Source: Pseudomonas costantinii
GTDB taxonomy: Bacteria > Pseudomonadota > Gammaproteobacteria > Pseudomonadales > Pseudomonadaceae
DNA length: 58,740 bases
Assembly (NCBI RefSeq): GCF_001870435.1
Contig: NZ_MDDR01000023.1
Coordinates: 1-58,740, forward strand
Reading direction: 5' to 3'
Position 1 is the stretch's first letter; every line of letters begins with the position of its first letter. The notes beneath the pieces are model-generated. The model was not told where the DNA came from. It ran no database searches and saw nothing but the letters and a program-made list of their open reading frames with translations. Below, piece after piece: positions 18,144 to 27,792 of this stretch. The position numbers and the translations under genes were made by a program.

Positions 18144-18245
18144 CGTAGCAGCTGTCGAGCCCTGGCGAGGCTGCGTCGGGCGCGCCTCGATTTTGAATCG
18201 GTAGCGCGCCCGACGCAGCCTCGCTGGCGCTCGACAGCTGCTACG
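18144..18245. repeat. Long inverted repeat between convergent genes
   Basis: Arms of about 42 bases (CGTAGCAGCTGTCGAGCC... and its complement) around a loop of about 18 bases with only a few mismatches. It overlaps the stop codon of the LysR gene (TAG at 18241-18243). It should serve as a bidirectional transcript end for dhaL and the LysR gene and also looks like a dispersed repeat. Confidence 0.85.
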
Positions 18246-19122
18246 ACGGGACGTTTGGTGCTTGTTTGACCTGTTGAATGTAGCGAACAACCGCCGGCGC
18301 TTTTTCGAAGCGCCGGTGGATCAGCGACAGCCACGACGACGCCTCACTGCCCTGAATAGTGCGGTACACCACGCCCGGCAAACTCACATGCCCTACCATC
18401 GACGCCGGCACCACCGCCACGCCCTGCCCTAGCGACACCAGCGCCATCACCGCGACCAACCCACCCGGTTGCGGGCCCAGACGCGGCGCATAACCACCTT
18501 GGGCTGCGACCTGCAAAGTGCCGCTGATTTGTTCCGGCAGGATAAAGGTCTCGTTTTGCAGGTGCTCGCAGCCGATGGCTTTGAGCCCAAGCAGCCAGGA
18601 ATCCTGGGGCAGCGCCAACACAAAACCTTCGCTGTCCAGGCGCAGCGCCTCCACCCCATTGGGCAAGGTCATGGGTGAGCGGATATAGCCAATGTCATAA
18701 CGCCCGTCCGCCACGGCGCCTGGCAGGGTGGCCATCGCGCATTCGCGCACGTTCACGCTGACATCCGGAAACGCTTGGCTGAACGCCTGCATTTGCCGCT
18801 GCAACAGCCCGGAGTACACCGCTGACGCCACGTACCCCAGTTCGATATGACCTATCTCGCCACGCCCTGCCCGTTGCGCATTACGCTGGGCGAATTCGAA
18901 CTGGCGTACGGTGGCCTCCGCTTCGATCAACAAGGCAGCGCCCGCTTCGGTAAGGCTGACCTCGCGTTGCCGGCGGATAAACAAGCGCGTGCCCAGGCTG
19001 GCTTCCATGTCCTGGATCTGTCGACTCAACGTGGGCGGTGCAATGCCCAGCTGCTCAGCCGCGCGAGTGAAATTTCGCTGCCGGGCAACGGCCAGAAAGT
19101 AGCGGAAATGGCGTATTTCCAT
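18241..19122 (-). CDS. LysR-family transcriptional regulator
   Basis: 293 residues. The N-terminal helix-turn-helix (NFTRAAEQLGIAPPTLSRQI, about residues 16-36) and the periplasmic-binding-like effector domain (about 88-290) are typical of LysR. It is divergently transcribed from the DHA2-type exporter gene, 150 bases apart, and probably controls it. The stop codon lies inside a long palindrome. Effector unknown. Confidence 0.92.
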   Translation of the reverse strand: MEIRHFRYFLAVARQRNFTRAAEQLGIAPPTLSRQIQDMEASLGTRLFIRRQREVSLTEAGAALLIEAEATVRQFEFAQRNAQRAGRGEIGHIELGYVASAVYSGLLQRQMQAFSQAFPDVSVNVRECAMATLPGAVADGRYDIGYIRSPMTLPNGVEALRLDSEGFVLALPQDSWLLGLKAIGCEHLQNETFILPEQISGTLQVAAQGGYAPRLGPQPGGLVAVMALVSLGQGVAVVPASMVGHVSLPGVVYRTIQGSEASSWLSLIHRRFEKAPAVVRYIQQVKQAPNVPS

Positions 19123-19272
19123 CGTTGGATTAGCTCAAAGGTAATGAAGTGCTTGGCAGTGCCTAACAAAGACATCCGAAACCAGGGATAAGCTCGCAGT
19201 ACCTGAACACTAAAGAGCCCTGGCAATGTACGTCAACCGCCTTTTCCACATTGCCTGCAAGGTAATTCAATC

Positions 19273-20805
19273 ATGAACCGTGTCAGTCCACGCTTGACAC
19301 TGCTTACTGCTTCCGGCGTTTGCTCGCTGATCGTGCTAGATACCAATATCGTCGCGGTGACCCTGCCGAGCATCGCCCGCGACCTCGGGGCGGACTTCGC
19401 CGATATCGAGTGGGTGGTCAGCGCTTACATGCTCGCCTTTGCCGCGCTGCTATTGCCGGCCGGCAGCATTGCAGACCGTTTTGGCCGCAAAAAAACCCTG
19501 ATCTGGGGTTTAAGCATCTTCATCCTGGCATCCCTGGGTTGTGGTGCCGCGCCCAACGCGCTGTTCTTGGACATCGCCCGTGCCGTCAAAGGCGTCGGCG
19601 CGGCATTGCTGTTGACTTCGGCACTGGCCTCCATCGGCCACGCTTTCCACGATGAAGTGGAGCGCGCCAAAGCCTGGGCGTTCTGGGGCGCGTGCATGGG
19701 AGTGGCGATGACCGCCGCGCCAACCCTGGGCGGCTTGATCACCCAGTACCTGGGCTGGCGCTGGATTTTCTACCTTAACCTGCCTGTGGGACTAGGGCTG
19801 ATGGCGCTGGCATTGCACGCTATTGCGGAATCCCGTGACGCCCAGTCCGCGCGGCTCGACCCTTGGGGCAGCCTGGCATTCAGCGCCTGCCTGCTGTGCC
19901 TGATTTGGGGATTGATCGAGGCCAACCGCATCGGCTGGGACAATCCCCTGACCTACGCGCGCCTGATCGGCGGCTCAGTGTTGCTGGGCGTGTTTGTACT
20001 CGTCGAGCGCGCGCAACAGCGGCCCATGGTGGATCTGCAACTATTTCGCCATCCGCGCTTTATCGGCGCCCTGCTGGGCATGTTTGCCTACGCCGGTTGC
20101 GCCCAGGTGATGATGACGCTGCTGCCGTTCTACCTGCAGAACGGCCTGGGCTTCTCCGCGATTGCTTCGGGCCTGGGCATGTTGCCGTTTGCCTTGACCA
20201 TGCTGATCTGCCCACGCATCGGCGCACGCCTGGCAGGACGCTTTGCACCCGCCACGATGATGGCGACCGGTCTGATCCTGGTGGGTTGCGGTAACTTGTT
20301 GAGCGCCTGGGCGGTGAGTCTCGGCGGCTACCTGCCCTTCGCCCTGGCGATTGCCGTCACCGGCGCGGGTGCGGGCCTACTCAATGGCGATACGCAGAAA
20401 AACATCATGGCCTGCGTGCCGCGGGACCGTGCGGGGATGGCGTCAGGCATGAGCACCACCATGCGTTTCAGTGCGATTGTGCTGGCGATCGGCGTGTATG
20501 GGGCGTTGCTGAACAGCCATAGCGAACACTTGCTGAGCGCGAGTATCGACGCGCAGTGGCAGACGCATGTAGCGGGTATCGCATCGCGGGTGGTGGCCGG
20601 TGATATGTCGGCGGCGATGGGTTTGTTGCCGGAGTCGGCACGGGCTGCGGTGCAACCGCTGGCACGGCAAGCATTTGTCGGTGGGTTCAGCGGGGTGTTG
20701 TGGGTGGCGGGACTGCTGGGGTTGCTGGGGGCGTTGGTGGTGGGGATGTTGATGAGGAAGCCGATACCCGTGGTGCAGCAGCCTTCAGTGCTGGCGCGGA
20801 ACTAA
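19273..20805 (+). CDS. MFS transporter, DHA2 (EmrB/QacA) family
   Basis: 510 residues with about 14 predicted transmembrane helices, as expected for DHA2 drug:H+ antiporters. Motif A appears as GSIADRFGRKKTL and motif C-like sequence near GACMGVAMTAAPTLGG. The first helix holds LDTNIVAVTLPSIA, the motif D1 typical of 14-helix exporters. No adjacent membrane-fusion protein is seen, so it likely exports into the periplasm. Probably regulated by the divergent LysR protein. The cargo cannot be inferred. Confidence 0.9.
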   Translation: MNRVSPRLTLLTASGVCSLIVLDTNIVAVTLPSIARDLGADFADIEWVVSAYMLAFAALLLPAGSIADRFGRKKTLIWGLSIFILASLGCGAAPNALFLDIARAVKGVGAALLLTSALASIGHAFHDEVERAKAWAFWGACMGVAMTAAPTLGGLITQYLGWRWIFYLNLPVGLGLMALALHAIAESRDAQSARLDPWGSLAFSACLLCLIWGLIEANRIGWDNPLTYARLIGGSVLLGVFVLVERAQQRPMVDLQLFRHPRFIGALLGMFAYAGCAQVMMTLLPFYLQNGLGFSAIASGLGMLPFALTMLICPRIGARLAGRFAPATMMATGLILVGCGNLLSAWAVSLGGYLPFALAIAVTGAGAGLLNGDTQKNIMACVPRDRAGMASGMSTTMRFSAIVLAIGVYGALLNSHSEHLLSASIDAQWQTHVAGIASRVVAGDMSAAMGLLPESARAAVQPLARQAFVGGFSGVLWVAGLLGLLGALVVGMLMRKPIPVVQQPSVLARN

Positions 20806-20834
20806 TGTGGGAAGGGGCTTGCCCCCTCCCACAT
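20805..20834. terminator. REP-type hairpin between convergent genes
   Basis: ATGTGGGAAGGGG and CCCCCTCCCACAT arms starting at the last base of the MFS stop codon. It lies between convergent genes and may end both transcripts; it belongs to the TGTGGGAGC REP family. Confidence 0.7.
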
Positions 20835-20862
20835 GAAGATTACTTACAGACCGAAGCAGGGC

Positions 20863-21888
20863 TTACCAGAACCGCTGCTGGGTCAAACGGCTCCACCAGG
20901 TCAGCAGCACACGGTCCACTGAACCGCTGGCCGCCAGGCCCACTCGCTCTTGCAGGCTTTTACGCTCGGCATAGTGCAGGTGGAACACCTCGGCGGTCTT
21001 GGCCTTGGTGGCCAGGTATTCATCGCTGGTTTGCAGTTCATCGACCAGTTGCTTGTCGAGGGCTGCAACTCCCAACCACACTTCGCCAGTCGCCACGTCA
21101 TCAATTGCCAACTGCGGGCGATAACGCGACACGAAGTTCTTGAAGAGCTGATGGGTGATGTCCAGGTCTTCCTGGAACTTCTCGCGCCCCTTCTCGGTGT
21201 TTTCGCCAAACACCGTGAGGGTGCGTTTGTACTCGCCGGCGGTCAACACTTCAAAGTCGATATCGTGCTTTTTCAGCAAGCGGTTGACGTTGGGCAACTG
21301 CGCAACCACGCCAATCGAGCCGAGGATGGCGAACGGGGCGCTGATGATCTTCTCACCGATGCACGCCATCATGTAGCCGCCGCTGGCCGCAACCTTATCG
21401 ATGCACACAGTCAACGGCACACCCGCCTGGCGGATACGCGCCAGTTGCGACGACGCCAGGCCGTAGCTGTGGACCATGCCGCCGCCGCTTTCCAAACGCA
21501 GCACCACTTCGTCTTTGGGTGTAGCGAGGCTCAGCAGCGCGGTGATTTCATGGCGCAGGCTCTCGGTGGCCGAGGCCTTGATGTCGCCGTCGAAGTCCAG
21601 CACGAAGACCCGAGGCTTGGCCTCAGGTTTCTTCTTGTGGTTTTTCTTTTCGGCTTTGCTTTCGGACTTACGCAGGGCCTTGAGCTGGTCCTTGTCGAGC
21701 AGGGTCGACTCCAGGCGCTCACGCAGCCCTTTGTAGAAATCATTCAGTTTGCTGACCTGCAGTTGGCCGGCAGATTTGCGACGACCTTTGCTGCGCAGGG
21801 CCGCAAAGCTGATCAATACCACCAGAATAGCGACCACCAGGGTGACGGTCTTCGCCAGGAAACTCGCGTATTCAGCCAGAAAATCCAT
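20863..21888 (-). CDS. sohB: SohB-type inner-membrane serine protease (peptidase S49)
   Basis: 341 residues from the ATG at 21888, which has AAGGAG upstream at good spacing. One N-terminal membrane helix (TVTLVVAILVVLISFAAL) is followed by a charged linker rich in Lys and Glu and by the S49/SppA protease domain. The nucleophile is the Ser in KVAASGGYMMAC and the general-base Lys is in AGEYKRTLT. The short length with a single protease domain and an N-terminal SohB-specific region distinguishes it from long SppA. It probably degrades signal peptides or membrane-protein fragments in the periplasm. Confidence 0.9.
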   Translation of the reverse strand: MDFLAEYASFLAKTVTLVVAILVVLISFAALRSKGRRKSAGQLQVSKLNDFYKGLRERLESTLLDKDQLKALRKSESKAEKKNHKKKPEAKPRVFVLDFDGDIKASATESLRHEITALLSLATPKDEVVLRLESGGGMVHSYGLASSQLARIRQAGVPLTVCIDKVAASGGYMMACIGEKIISAPFAILGSIGVVAQLPNVNRLLKKHDIDFEVLTAGEYKRTLTVFGENTEKGREKFQEDLDITHQLFKNFVSRYRPQLAIDDVATGEVWLGVAALDKQLVDELQTSDEYLATKAKTAEVFHLHYAERKSLQERVGLAASGSVDRVLLTWWSRLTQQRFW

Positions 21889-22093
21889 GTCGCTCCTTAT
21901 CAAGGACAATTAATGTGATGTGCGCCAGGCGCGGATTGCCCCAGCATACCGACGGCACTCTCTTCGGGCCAGTGCTCAAACCGCCACCAGCGAGCCTCTA
22001 ACGACCTTTTAAAACAAGCGTATGTTTTTTCATTGACAGCTCGAAGGCATCCTCATAACCTCGCCAGACTTTCAACGTACCGGGAAAACGGAC

Positions 22094-22804
22094 GTGGGCA
22101 GCATCTATCTGATTCGACATGGCCAAGCTTCCTTCGGTGCAGACGACTATGACGTCCTGTCGCCCGTCGGTGTGGAACAAGCGCAAGTGCTCGGTCGCCA
22201 CCTGGCAGACCTGGGCCTGACGTTCGACCGTTGTGTCGCCGGTGACCTGCGTCGCCAACAGCACACCGCCACTGCCGCCTTCGATCAATACAGCACCCTC
22301 GGCCTGCCGGTTCCAGCGTTGGAAATCGACAGTGCCTTCAACGAATTCGACGCCGACGCGATCATCCGCGCCCTGCTCCCCGACTTGCTCAGCAGCGAAC
22401 CCGACGCACTGGAGATCCTGCGCAATGCCGCGCAGAACCGCAGCGAATTCCAGCGCATCTTTGCCCTGATCATCGAACGCTGGTTGGCCGGCACCTATGA
22501 CCCACCGGGCCTGGAAAGCTGGCTGGGGTTTGTCGAGCGTGTACAAGGTGGCTTGCAGCGCATTCTTGAAGCGGCCGACAACTCGCACAAGATCGCCGTG
22601 TTCACTTCCGGCGGCACCATCACCGCCCTGCTCCACCTGATTACCCGAATGCCTGCCGCCCAGGCCTTCGAACTGAACTGGCAAATTGTTAACACCTCGC
22701 TCAACCAGCTGAAATTCCGCGGTCGCGAGGTGGCACTGGCTTCCTTCAACAGCCATACCCACTTACAACTGTTGAAGGCGCCGCAGCTCATCACTTTCCG
22801 ATGA
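22094..22804 (+). CDS. Histidine phosphatase family protein
   Basis: 236 residues with a GTG start. The branch-1 histidine phosphatase signature LIRHGQASFG is at residues 6-15, providing the phosphorylated His. The second His is not in the usual alanine-His form; the region near the second catalytic site reads FTSGGTITALL, lacking the expected His, which may mean altered catalysis. Phosphoglycerate-mutase-like superfamily. Substrate unknown. It is followed 57 bases later by the SCP2 gene in the same direction. Confidence 0.82.
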   Translation: MGSIYLIRHGQASFGADDYDVLSPVGVEQAQVLGRHLADLGLTFDRCVAGDLRRQQHTATAAFDQYSTLGLPVPALEIDSAFNEFDADAIIRALLPDLLSSEPDALEILRNAAQNRSEFQRIFALIIERWLAGTYDPPGLESWLGFVERVQGGLQRILEAADNSHKIAVFTSGGTITALLHLITRMPAAQAFELNWQIVNTSLNQLKFRGREVALASFNSHTHLQLLKAPQLITFR

Positions 22805-22861
22805 ATTGCGGCCAACCGTGACCCCAAGGTCACTGGACTCACCCATAAAAGGATCGAAACC

Positions 22862-23176
22862 ATGACTGACGTAGCTAAAGCCGTAGAAGCAATGAAAGCC
22901 AAATTCAACCCAGCCGCCGCCGACGGCCTGGACCTGGTGTTCGGTTTCCGTATCGACGACACCCAGAACTTCTCGCTGGTGGTCAAGAACAACACCTGCG
23001 AACTGCTGGAAGGCGAAAACCCGGACGCCCAAGTGACCCTGGTCATGGATGGCGACACCATGAAAGGCATCGTCGACGGCTCCACCGACGGCATGCAGGC
23101 GTTCATGGGCGGCAAACTGCGCACCGAAGGCGACATGATGCTGGCTATGAAGCTGAGCGAACTGTTCCCGGCTTGA
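22862..23176 (+). CDS. SCP2 sterol-binding domain protein
   Basis: A 104-residue single-domain SCP2 protein (ubiquinone/lipid-carrier fold), with the typical KNNTCELLEGENPDAQVTL core and C-terminal amphipathic helix. No signal peptide. Such small bacterial SCP2 proteins bind hydrophobic molecules; the ligand is not known. It is followed by a terminator-like hairpin at 23212-23231. Confidence 0.9.
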   Translation: MTDVAKAVEAMKAKFNPAAADGLDLVFGFRIDDTQNFSLVVKNNTCELLEGENPDAQVTLVMDGDTMKGIVDGSTDGMQAFMGGKLRTEGDMMLAMKLSELFPA

Positions 23177-23211
23177 TAACGCTGATTGTGTAATGCACTT
23201 TACAACGACAG

Positions 23212-23240
23212 ATCCTGCCGAATGGCGGGATTTGTTGTTT
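23212..23240 (+). terminator. Rho-independent terminator after SCP2 gene
   Basis: ATCCTGCC-GAAT-GGCGGGAT stem (8 bp, one G:U) followed by TTGTTGTTT. Confidence 0.7.
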
Positions 23241-23316
23241 CTGGGGTCGGGGATAAATCCGTTGTTGTGGTTGTGGCGGAACCCTAAGTGGCCATCACCC
23301 AAAAAACGGATACCCC

Positions 23317-25950
23317 CTACCGAGGCTGCAATAACAGCGCCACCAACGCACTCCACCCTGTCTGATGCGAAGCCCCCAACCCACGCCCGGTTTCCCCATG
23401 AAAATACTCATGGAACAACACCAAATCGCGACTGGCCGGGTCAGCCTCCAGTTGCGCATACCCCGCCATCGACGGCCGCAGACCGTCTTCATCACGCAGA
23501 AACAAACGCGTCAGACGTTGGCTGAGACTGTCGGCAACCTCTTCCAGAGAGGCCAGATAACCACTGCCCGTCGGATACTCCACCGAGAAGTTATCCGCGT
23601 AGTACCGATGAAACTCGCGCAGCGATTCGATCAGCATGTAGTTCACCGGCATCCACAACGGCCCGCGCCAATTGGAGTTGCCGCCGTACAACCGCGAGTC
23701 TGACTCGCCAGGCTGGTAGCGTGCGCACAAGGTGTTGCCATTCATCTTCAGCGCCAGCGGCTGCTCGGCAAAAGCCTTGGACAATGAGCGCACGCCAAAC
23801 GCCGACAAAAACTCGCTGTCATCCAACATGCGCCGCAGCAAGTCCTTGGTGCGCTCCCCCCGCAACAACGCCAGCAACAGACGATTGCCCTGCCCCGGTT
23901 CGTTCCAGCGCGAGACCAATTTGGCCAGGTCCGGCCGGTGCTTCATGAAACCCAGCAAACGCTCGCGCAAGCCTTCCAGCCCTTCATGCTCACGCTGCTC
24001 CAGCACCAGCACTGCAAACAACGGCATCAGGCCGACAATGGAGCGCAAGCGCACCGGTTCGCTCTGGCCGTCGGGGCGGTGCAACACGTCATAGAAGAAT
24101 TGATCGTGTTCATCCCACAGGCCTTCGGCGCTGTCATCGACGCGGTTGATGGCGCCGGCGATATACAGGAAATGCTCGAAAAACTTCACCGAGATATCAA
24201 CGTAGACCGCATTGCGCTTGGCCAACTCCAGGCCCATGCGCATCAAGTCCAACGCATAGGCGGCAACCCACGCCGTACCGTCGGCCTGATCCAACTGGTA
24301 GCCCGGCGGTAAAGGCGCCGAGCGGTCGAACAAGGCAATATTGTCCAGGCCCAGGAAACCGCCCTGAAACAGGTTGCGGCCCTCGGCGTCCTTGCGGTTG
24401 ACCCACCAAGAGAAATTAAGCAGCAGCTTGTGGAAAATCCGCTCCAGGAAATCCATATCGCCTACGCCGGTCAACGCTTTGTCCTGCTGATACACCCGCC
24501 AACTGGCCCACGCATGCACCGGTGGGTTAGCGTCGTCGAAACGCCATTCATAAGCCGGTAACTGGCCATTGGGGTGCATAAAGCGATCCTTCACCAGCAG
24601 CAGCAACTGTTGCTTGGCATACCCCGGATCGATCAGCGCAATCGCCACCGCCTGGAAGCCTTGGTCCCAAGAGGCATACCACGGGTATTCCCAGGTGTCG
24701 GGCATGGAGAGAATGTCGAAGTTGGACAGGTGCCGCCAATGGGTATTGCGGATATGCAGGCGCTCGGGCGATGGCGCCGGTTGAGCCGGGTCGCCGTCGA
24801 GCCATTGATTGACGTCGAAATAGTACAGCTGCTTGGACCACAACAACCCAGCCAGGGCCTGGCGCTGCACATTGCGCGCGTCGTCATCGGCGATGCCGTG
24901 TTGCAAGGCGGCGTAAAAATCATCCGCCTCTTGGCGGCGTTGCTCGAACAGCTTGCGGGCGTTGACCTCGGGCGCAGCGGTGGGGGCAAAACGCAGGTAA
25001 AGGGTTTTACTTTCCAGGCCTGCCAGTTCGAGGATAAATCGCGCGGCGACTTTGGTGCCCGCGTCTCGGCGTATCGCTGTTTGAACGCCATCCACCACGT
25101 AATCGTTGACGCCATCCTTGAACGGCCCCGACGCCGCTAGCCCATCCAACCGAGGAAAATTGCTCTCGTTTTCGCAGAACAACCACTCCACCCCGTCCTG
25201 GCCCCAGACGCTCAGATGGCGATCGGGCAATTCATGATGACGGGCCAGCACCTGCTCACCGTCCAGCGTCAGCTGCGGCTTGGGCGCATCGAAGGTCCAG
25301 CTCCAATCATTACGTGCCCACAACTGGGGCAATACCTGCAAGCGCGTCGGCTGGTCCGAACGGTTATGCACGGTGACCCTCATGAAGATATCGTCGGGTT
25401 GATGCTTGGCGTATTCGACGCTGATATCGCAGTAGCGATTGTCTTCAAACACCCCGGTATCGAGCACCTCGTACTCGGCATCTTCCAGCCCACGACGGGC
25501 ATTCTCGGTGATCAGGTCAGCATAGGGAAAGGCGGCATGCGGGTATTTATAGAGCATGCGCATATAGGCATGGCTCGGTACGCCATCGACGAAAAAGTAG
25601 AGTTCCTTGACGTCCTCACCATGGTTACCCTCGGCGTTGTTCAAGCCGAACAGGCGTTCCTTGATGATGCTGTCGCGCTCGTTCCACAGCGCCAGACCCA
25701 GGCACCAGCGTTGCGCCTTGTCACTGAAACCGGCCAGCCCATCCTCGCCCCAACGGTAGGCGCGGCTGCGGGCATGTTCATGGGGGAAGTACGTCCAGGC
25801 ATCACCGTCTGCGCTGTAGTCTTCGCGCACCGTGCCCCACTGGCGTTCACTCAGGTAAGGGCCCCACTCGCGCCAACGCTCGGCCCCTTGCGTCGCCAGG
25901 CGTTGGCCTTCAATCGTTTCAAGGATCTGGGTTACGGGCGTGGCCGGCAT
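23317..25950 (-). CDS. MGH1-like glycoside hydrolase, GH63 family (glucosidase)
   Basis: 877 residues. The ATG at 25950 has GGAGG 7 bases upstream. An N-terminal beta-rich domain (WREWGPYLSERQWGTVREDYS onward) is followed by an (alpha/alpha)6 barrel catalytic domain (about 400-870) with motifs WDQGFQAVAIALID, NSNWRGPLWMPVNYM and the C-terminal HEYFHGETGRGLGASHQTGW. This arrangement is that of bacterial GH63 alpha-glucosidase-like enzymes such as mannosylglycerate or glucosylglycerate hydrolases and YgjK. No signal peptide, so cytoplasmic. Substrate is probably an alpha-glucoside or glucosyl compatible solute; this is inference. Confidence 0.85.
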   Translation of the reverse strand: MPATPVTQILETIEGQRLATQGAERWREWGPYLSERQWGTVREDYSADGDAWTYFPHEHARSRAYRWGEDGLAGFSDKAQRWCLGLALWNERDSIIKERLFGLNNAEGNHGEDVKELYFFVDGVPSHAYMRMLYKYPHAAFPYADLITENARRGLEDAEYEVLDTGVFEDNRYCDISVEYAKHQPDDIFMRVTVHNRSDQPTRLQVLPQLWARNDWSWTFDAPKPQLTLDGEQVLARHHELPDRHLSVWGQDGVEWLFCENESNFPRLDGLAASGPFKDGVNDYVVDGVQTAIRRDAGTKVAARFILELAGLESKTLYLRFAPTAAPEVNARKLFEQRRQEADDFYAALQHGIADDDARNVQRQALAGLLWSKQLYYFDVNQWLDGDPAQPAPSPERLHIRNTHWRHLSNFDILSMPDTWEYPWYASWDQGFQAVAIALIDPGYAKQQLLLLVKDRFMHPNGQLPAYEWRFDDANPPVHAWASWRVYQQDKALTGVGDMDFLERIFHKLLLNFSWWVNRKDAEGRNLFQGGFLGLDNIALFDRSAPLPPGYQLDQADGTAWVAAYALDLMRMGLELAKRNAVYVDISVKFFEHFLYIAGAINRVDDSAEGLWDEHDQFFYDVLHRPDGQSEPVRLRSIVGLMPLFAVLVLEQREHEGLEGLRERLLGFMKHRPDLAKLVSRWNEPGQGNRLLLALLRGERTKDLLRRMLDDSEFLSAFGVRSLSKAFAEQPLALKMNGNTLCARYQPGESDSRLYGGNSNWRGPLWMPVNYMLIESLREFHRYYADNFSVEYPTGSGYLASLEEVADSLSQRLTRLFLRDEDGLRPSMAGYAQLEADPASRDLVLFHEYFHGETGRGLGASHQTGWSALVALLLQPR

Positions 25951-26033
25951 TGAGTCCTCCATCACTGACACAGTGAGGGGCAGTGTAGAACCCATCCGCG
26001 CCCGGATGCACATGAAGTCTCATCCATCCGCCC

Positions 26034-26063
26034 AAAAAAAGAGGCCGCCAATTAGGCGACCTC
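26034..26063 (-). terminator. Rho-independent terminator of the OprD-type gene
   Basis: Minus strand: GAGGTCGCC-TAATT-GGCGGCCTC stem followed by seven U residues. Confidence 0.9.
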
Positions 26064-26095
26064 CGTTTTGCGGCGCTGCAAAAGTGCGGGCGTTC

Positions 26096-27505
26096 TTAGA
26101 AGATCGCGTAGGTATAGTTGAAGATCAGGCGAGTTTGATCCTGGTCCGGCGTTCCAGTGTTATGCCCCTTGTAAGTACCGGTACGGAAGGTGGTACCGAA
26201 GCCTTTCAGCGGACCTTCTTGCACGACGTAATCCAGACGGAAGTCGGTTTCGTTTTCTTTCTGATCAGGGCCGCCGGCTACTTTGGACTTGATCCCGGTA
26301 CCGTCCAGGTAAGCCACGGACGCTTTCAGGCCAGGCACGAAGGCCTTGAAGTCATACGAGTACTGACCAAAATTGACCTGCTCGCCCGCGCGGGAGAACT
26401 GGCCAACCACCGCGTCGGTGAACAGGTAGAAGTCGCTGCCGCCTGCGCCTTGTTGGTTCGGATCCGCCAGGCTGCCCTGGTTGACCCAAACGAAGCCGCC
26501 GTCATCGCTCACACCGATGTGGCCGAGCATCAAGCTACTGCCGCCCAACTGGTAGGTGAAAGCGGCACTGTAGGTTTTGTTATCCACTTCGCCGGCGTGC
26601 TTGGCATAGCCGCCGTTGTTATTGAAGGCGTAGCCGGCCGAACCGTTTTTGCCATCGCTGCTGCTGTCGAAGTAGCGCAGGTCAGTCTTGAACGATTGGT
26701 CATTGCCCAGCGGCAGCACATGAACCAGGCCGAAGTAGTTCTGTTTGTAGAAGTCTTCCAGGTTGGCGTAGTAGTACTGCAACGTCAGGTTTTTAGCGAT
26801 GGCGTTGTCGGAAGAACCAAACGGTTTGTAGTCAACACCGCCAAACTTGAAGCTGTCGCTGTCACGCGTGCCGCCAGCAACGCTCAAGCCTGTGGCGTTG
26901 CTCGAAGCACGACCTTCAGCCCTGTTCAGCTCACCGCCGGTGAAGGTCACGTTAGGAATGTCGCTGGACGTGAGGATGCCGCCGTCAAAGGTCTGCGGTG
27001 CAACACGGCTGTCGTTGGAAACCAGAATAGGCAGCACTGGGGCCAAACCACCACCGACGTGCAACTCAGTCTGGGAAATACGGAACTTCACGTTACCGGC
27101 AGCACGACCAAAGGAGTCAGCCGGCTCGGTGCCGTTATTTTTGGTCGGGAAGAAGCTGTTGCCGTTACCCGCCAGGCCTGGGCCTGCTGTGTGGCCATCG
27201 CCACCGTCCAGACGCAAGGCGCCGAAGGCCATTACGTCAAAACCGACACCAACGGTGCCTTGGGTGAAGCCGGATTTGTAGTCGAAACGCAGCAATGTCG
27301 CGGCTTCGCGCAGATCGTTGTTGGTCCCCGAGCGGTTATCCGCACTGTAGTACATGGTTCGCGAGCTGATAGCTGCATGACTGTCTTCCAGGAAGCCGCT
27401 GTGCCCCGTACCGGTACCCAGAGAGCCGAGCCCAAAGTCATCGGCGCACGCCTGCTGTGCAAGCAAGGCGGCGGTGATGGATAACGCCAGTGTAGAAATT
27501 TTCAT
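26096..27505 (-). CDS. OprD-family outer-membrane porin
   Basis: 469 residues with a signal peptide (MKISTLALSITAALLAQQACA) and a long series of amphipathic strands ending in a C-terminal Phe (NYTYAIF), as in 18-strand OprD-type channels. The N-terminal ...GFLEDSHAAISSRTMYYSADNR... segment is typical of the family. OprD paralogues take up amino acids, peptides or aromatic acids; the substrate here is unknown, and no transporter or catabolic gene is adjacent. It has its own rho-independent terminator. Confidence 0.93.
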   Translation of the reverse strand: MKISTLALSITAALLAQQACADDFGLGSLGTGTGHSGFLEDSHAAISSRTMYYSADNRSGTNNDLREAATLLRFDYKSGFTQGTVGVGFDVMAFGALRLDGGDGHTAGPGLAGNGNSFFPTKNNGTEPADSFGRAAGNVKFRISQTELHVGGGLAPVLPILVSNDSRVAPQTFDGGILTSSDIPNVTFTGGELNRAEGRASSNATGLSVAGGTRDSDSFKFGGVDYKPFGSSDNAIAKNLTLQYYYANLEDFYKQNYFGLVHVLPLGNDQSFKTDLRYFDSSSDGKNGSAGYAFNNNGGYAKHAGEVDNKTYSAAFTYQLGGSSLMLGHIGVSDDGGFVWVNQGSLADPNQQGAGGSDFYLFTDAVVGQFSRAGEQVNFGQYSYDFKAFVPGLKASVAYLDGTGIKSKVAGGPDQKENETDFRLDYVVQEGPLKGFGTTFRTGTYKGHNTGTPDQDQTRLIFNYTYAIF

Positions 27506-27792
27506 TAACGACGGCCCCTAAACATATTTTTATGTGCGTTGTGTGCAGAACAGCTTTCATCCGTACAAACGTGACGATTGTTTCATGGGGGCCTTGGCGC
27601 TCATCGTGAAGAATTAGTTAGGAAAGTCCTTGAAAAATGAAATTTCTCTGCCGCCGTTTTTTGTCATATTTTCATCATTTCATTCATTTGCAGAATGAAG
27701 TCCTGAGGATTCTTCGTTTGCACGGCAGCGCCCAGCCCAACAAAATCCAGATAACGGCCACGTCCCTCTCCACAGTGTTCAGGAATTTTTCT

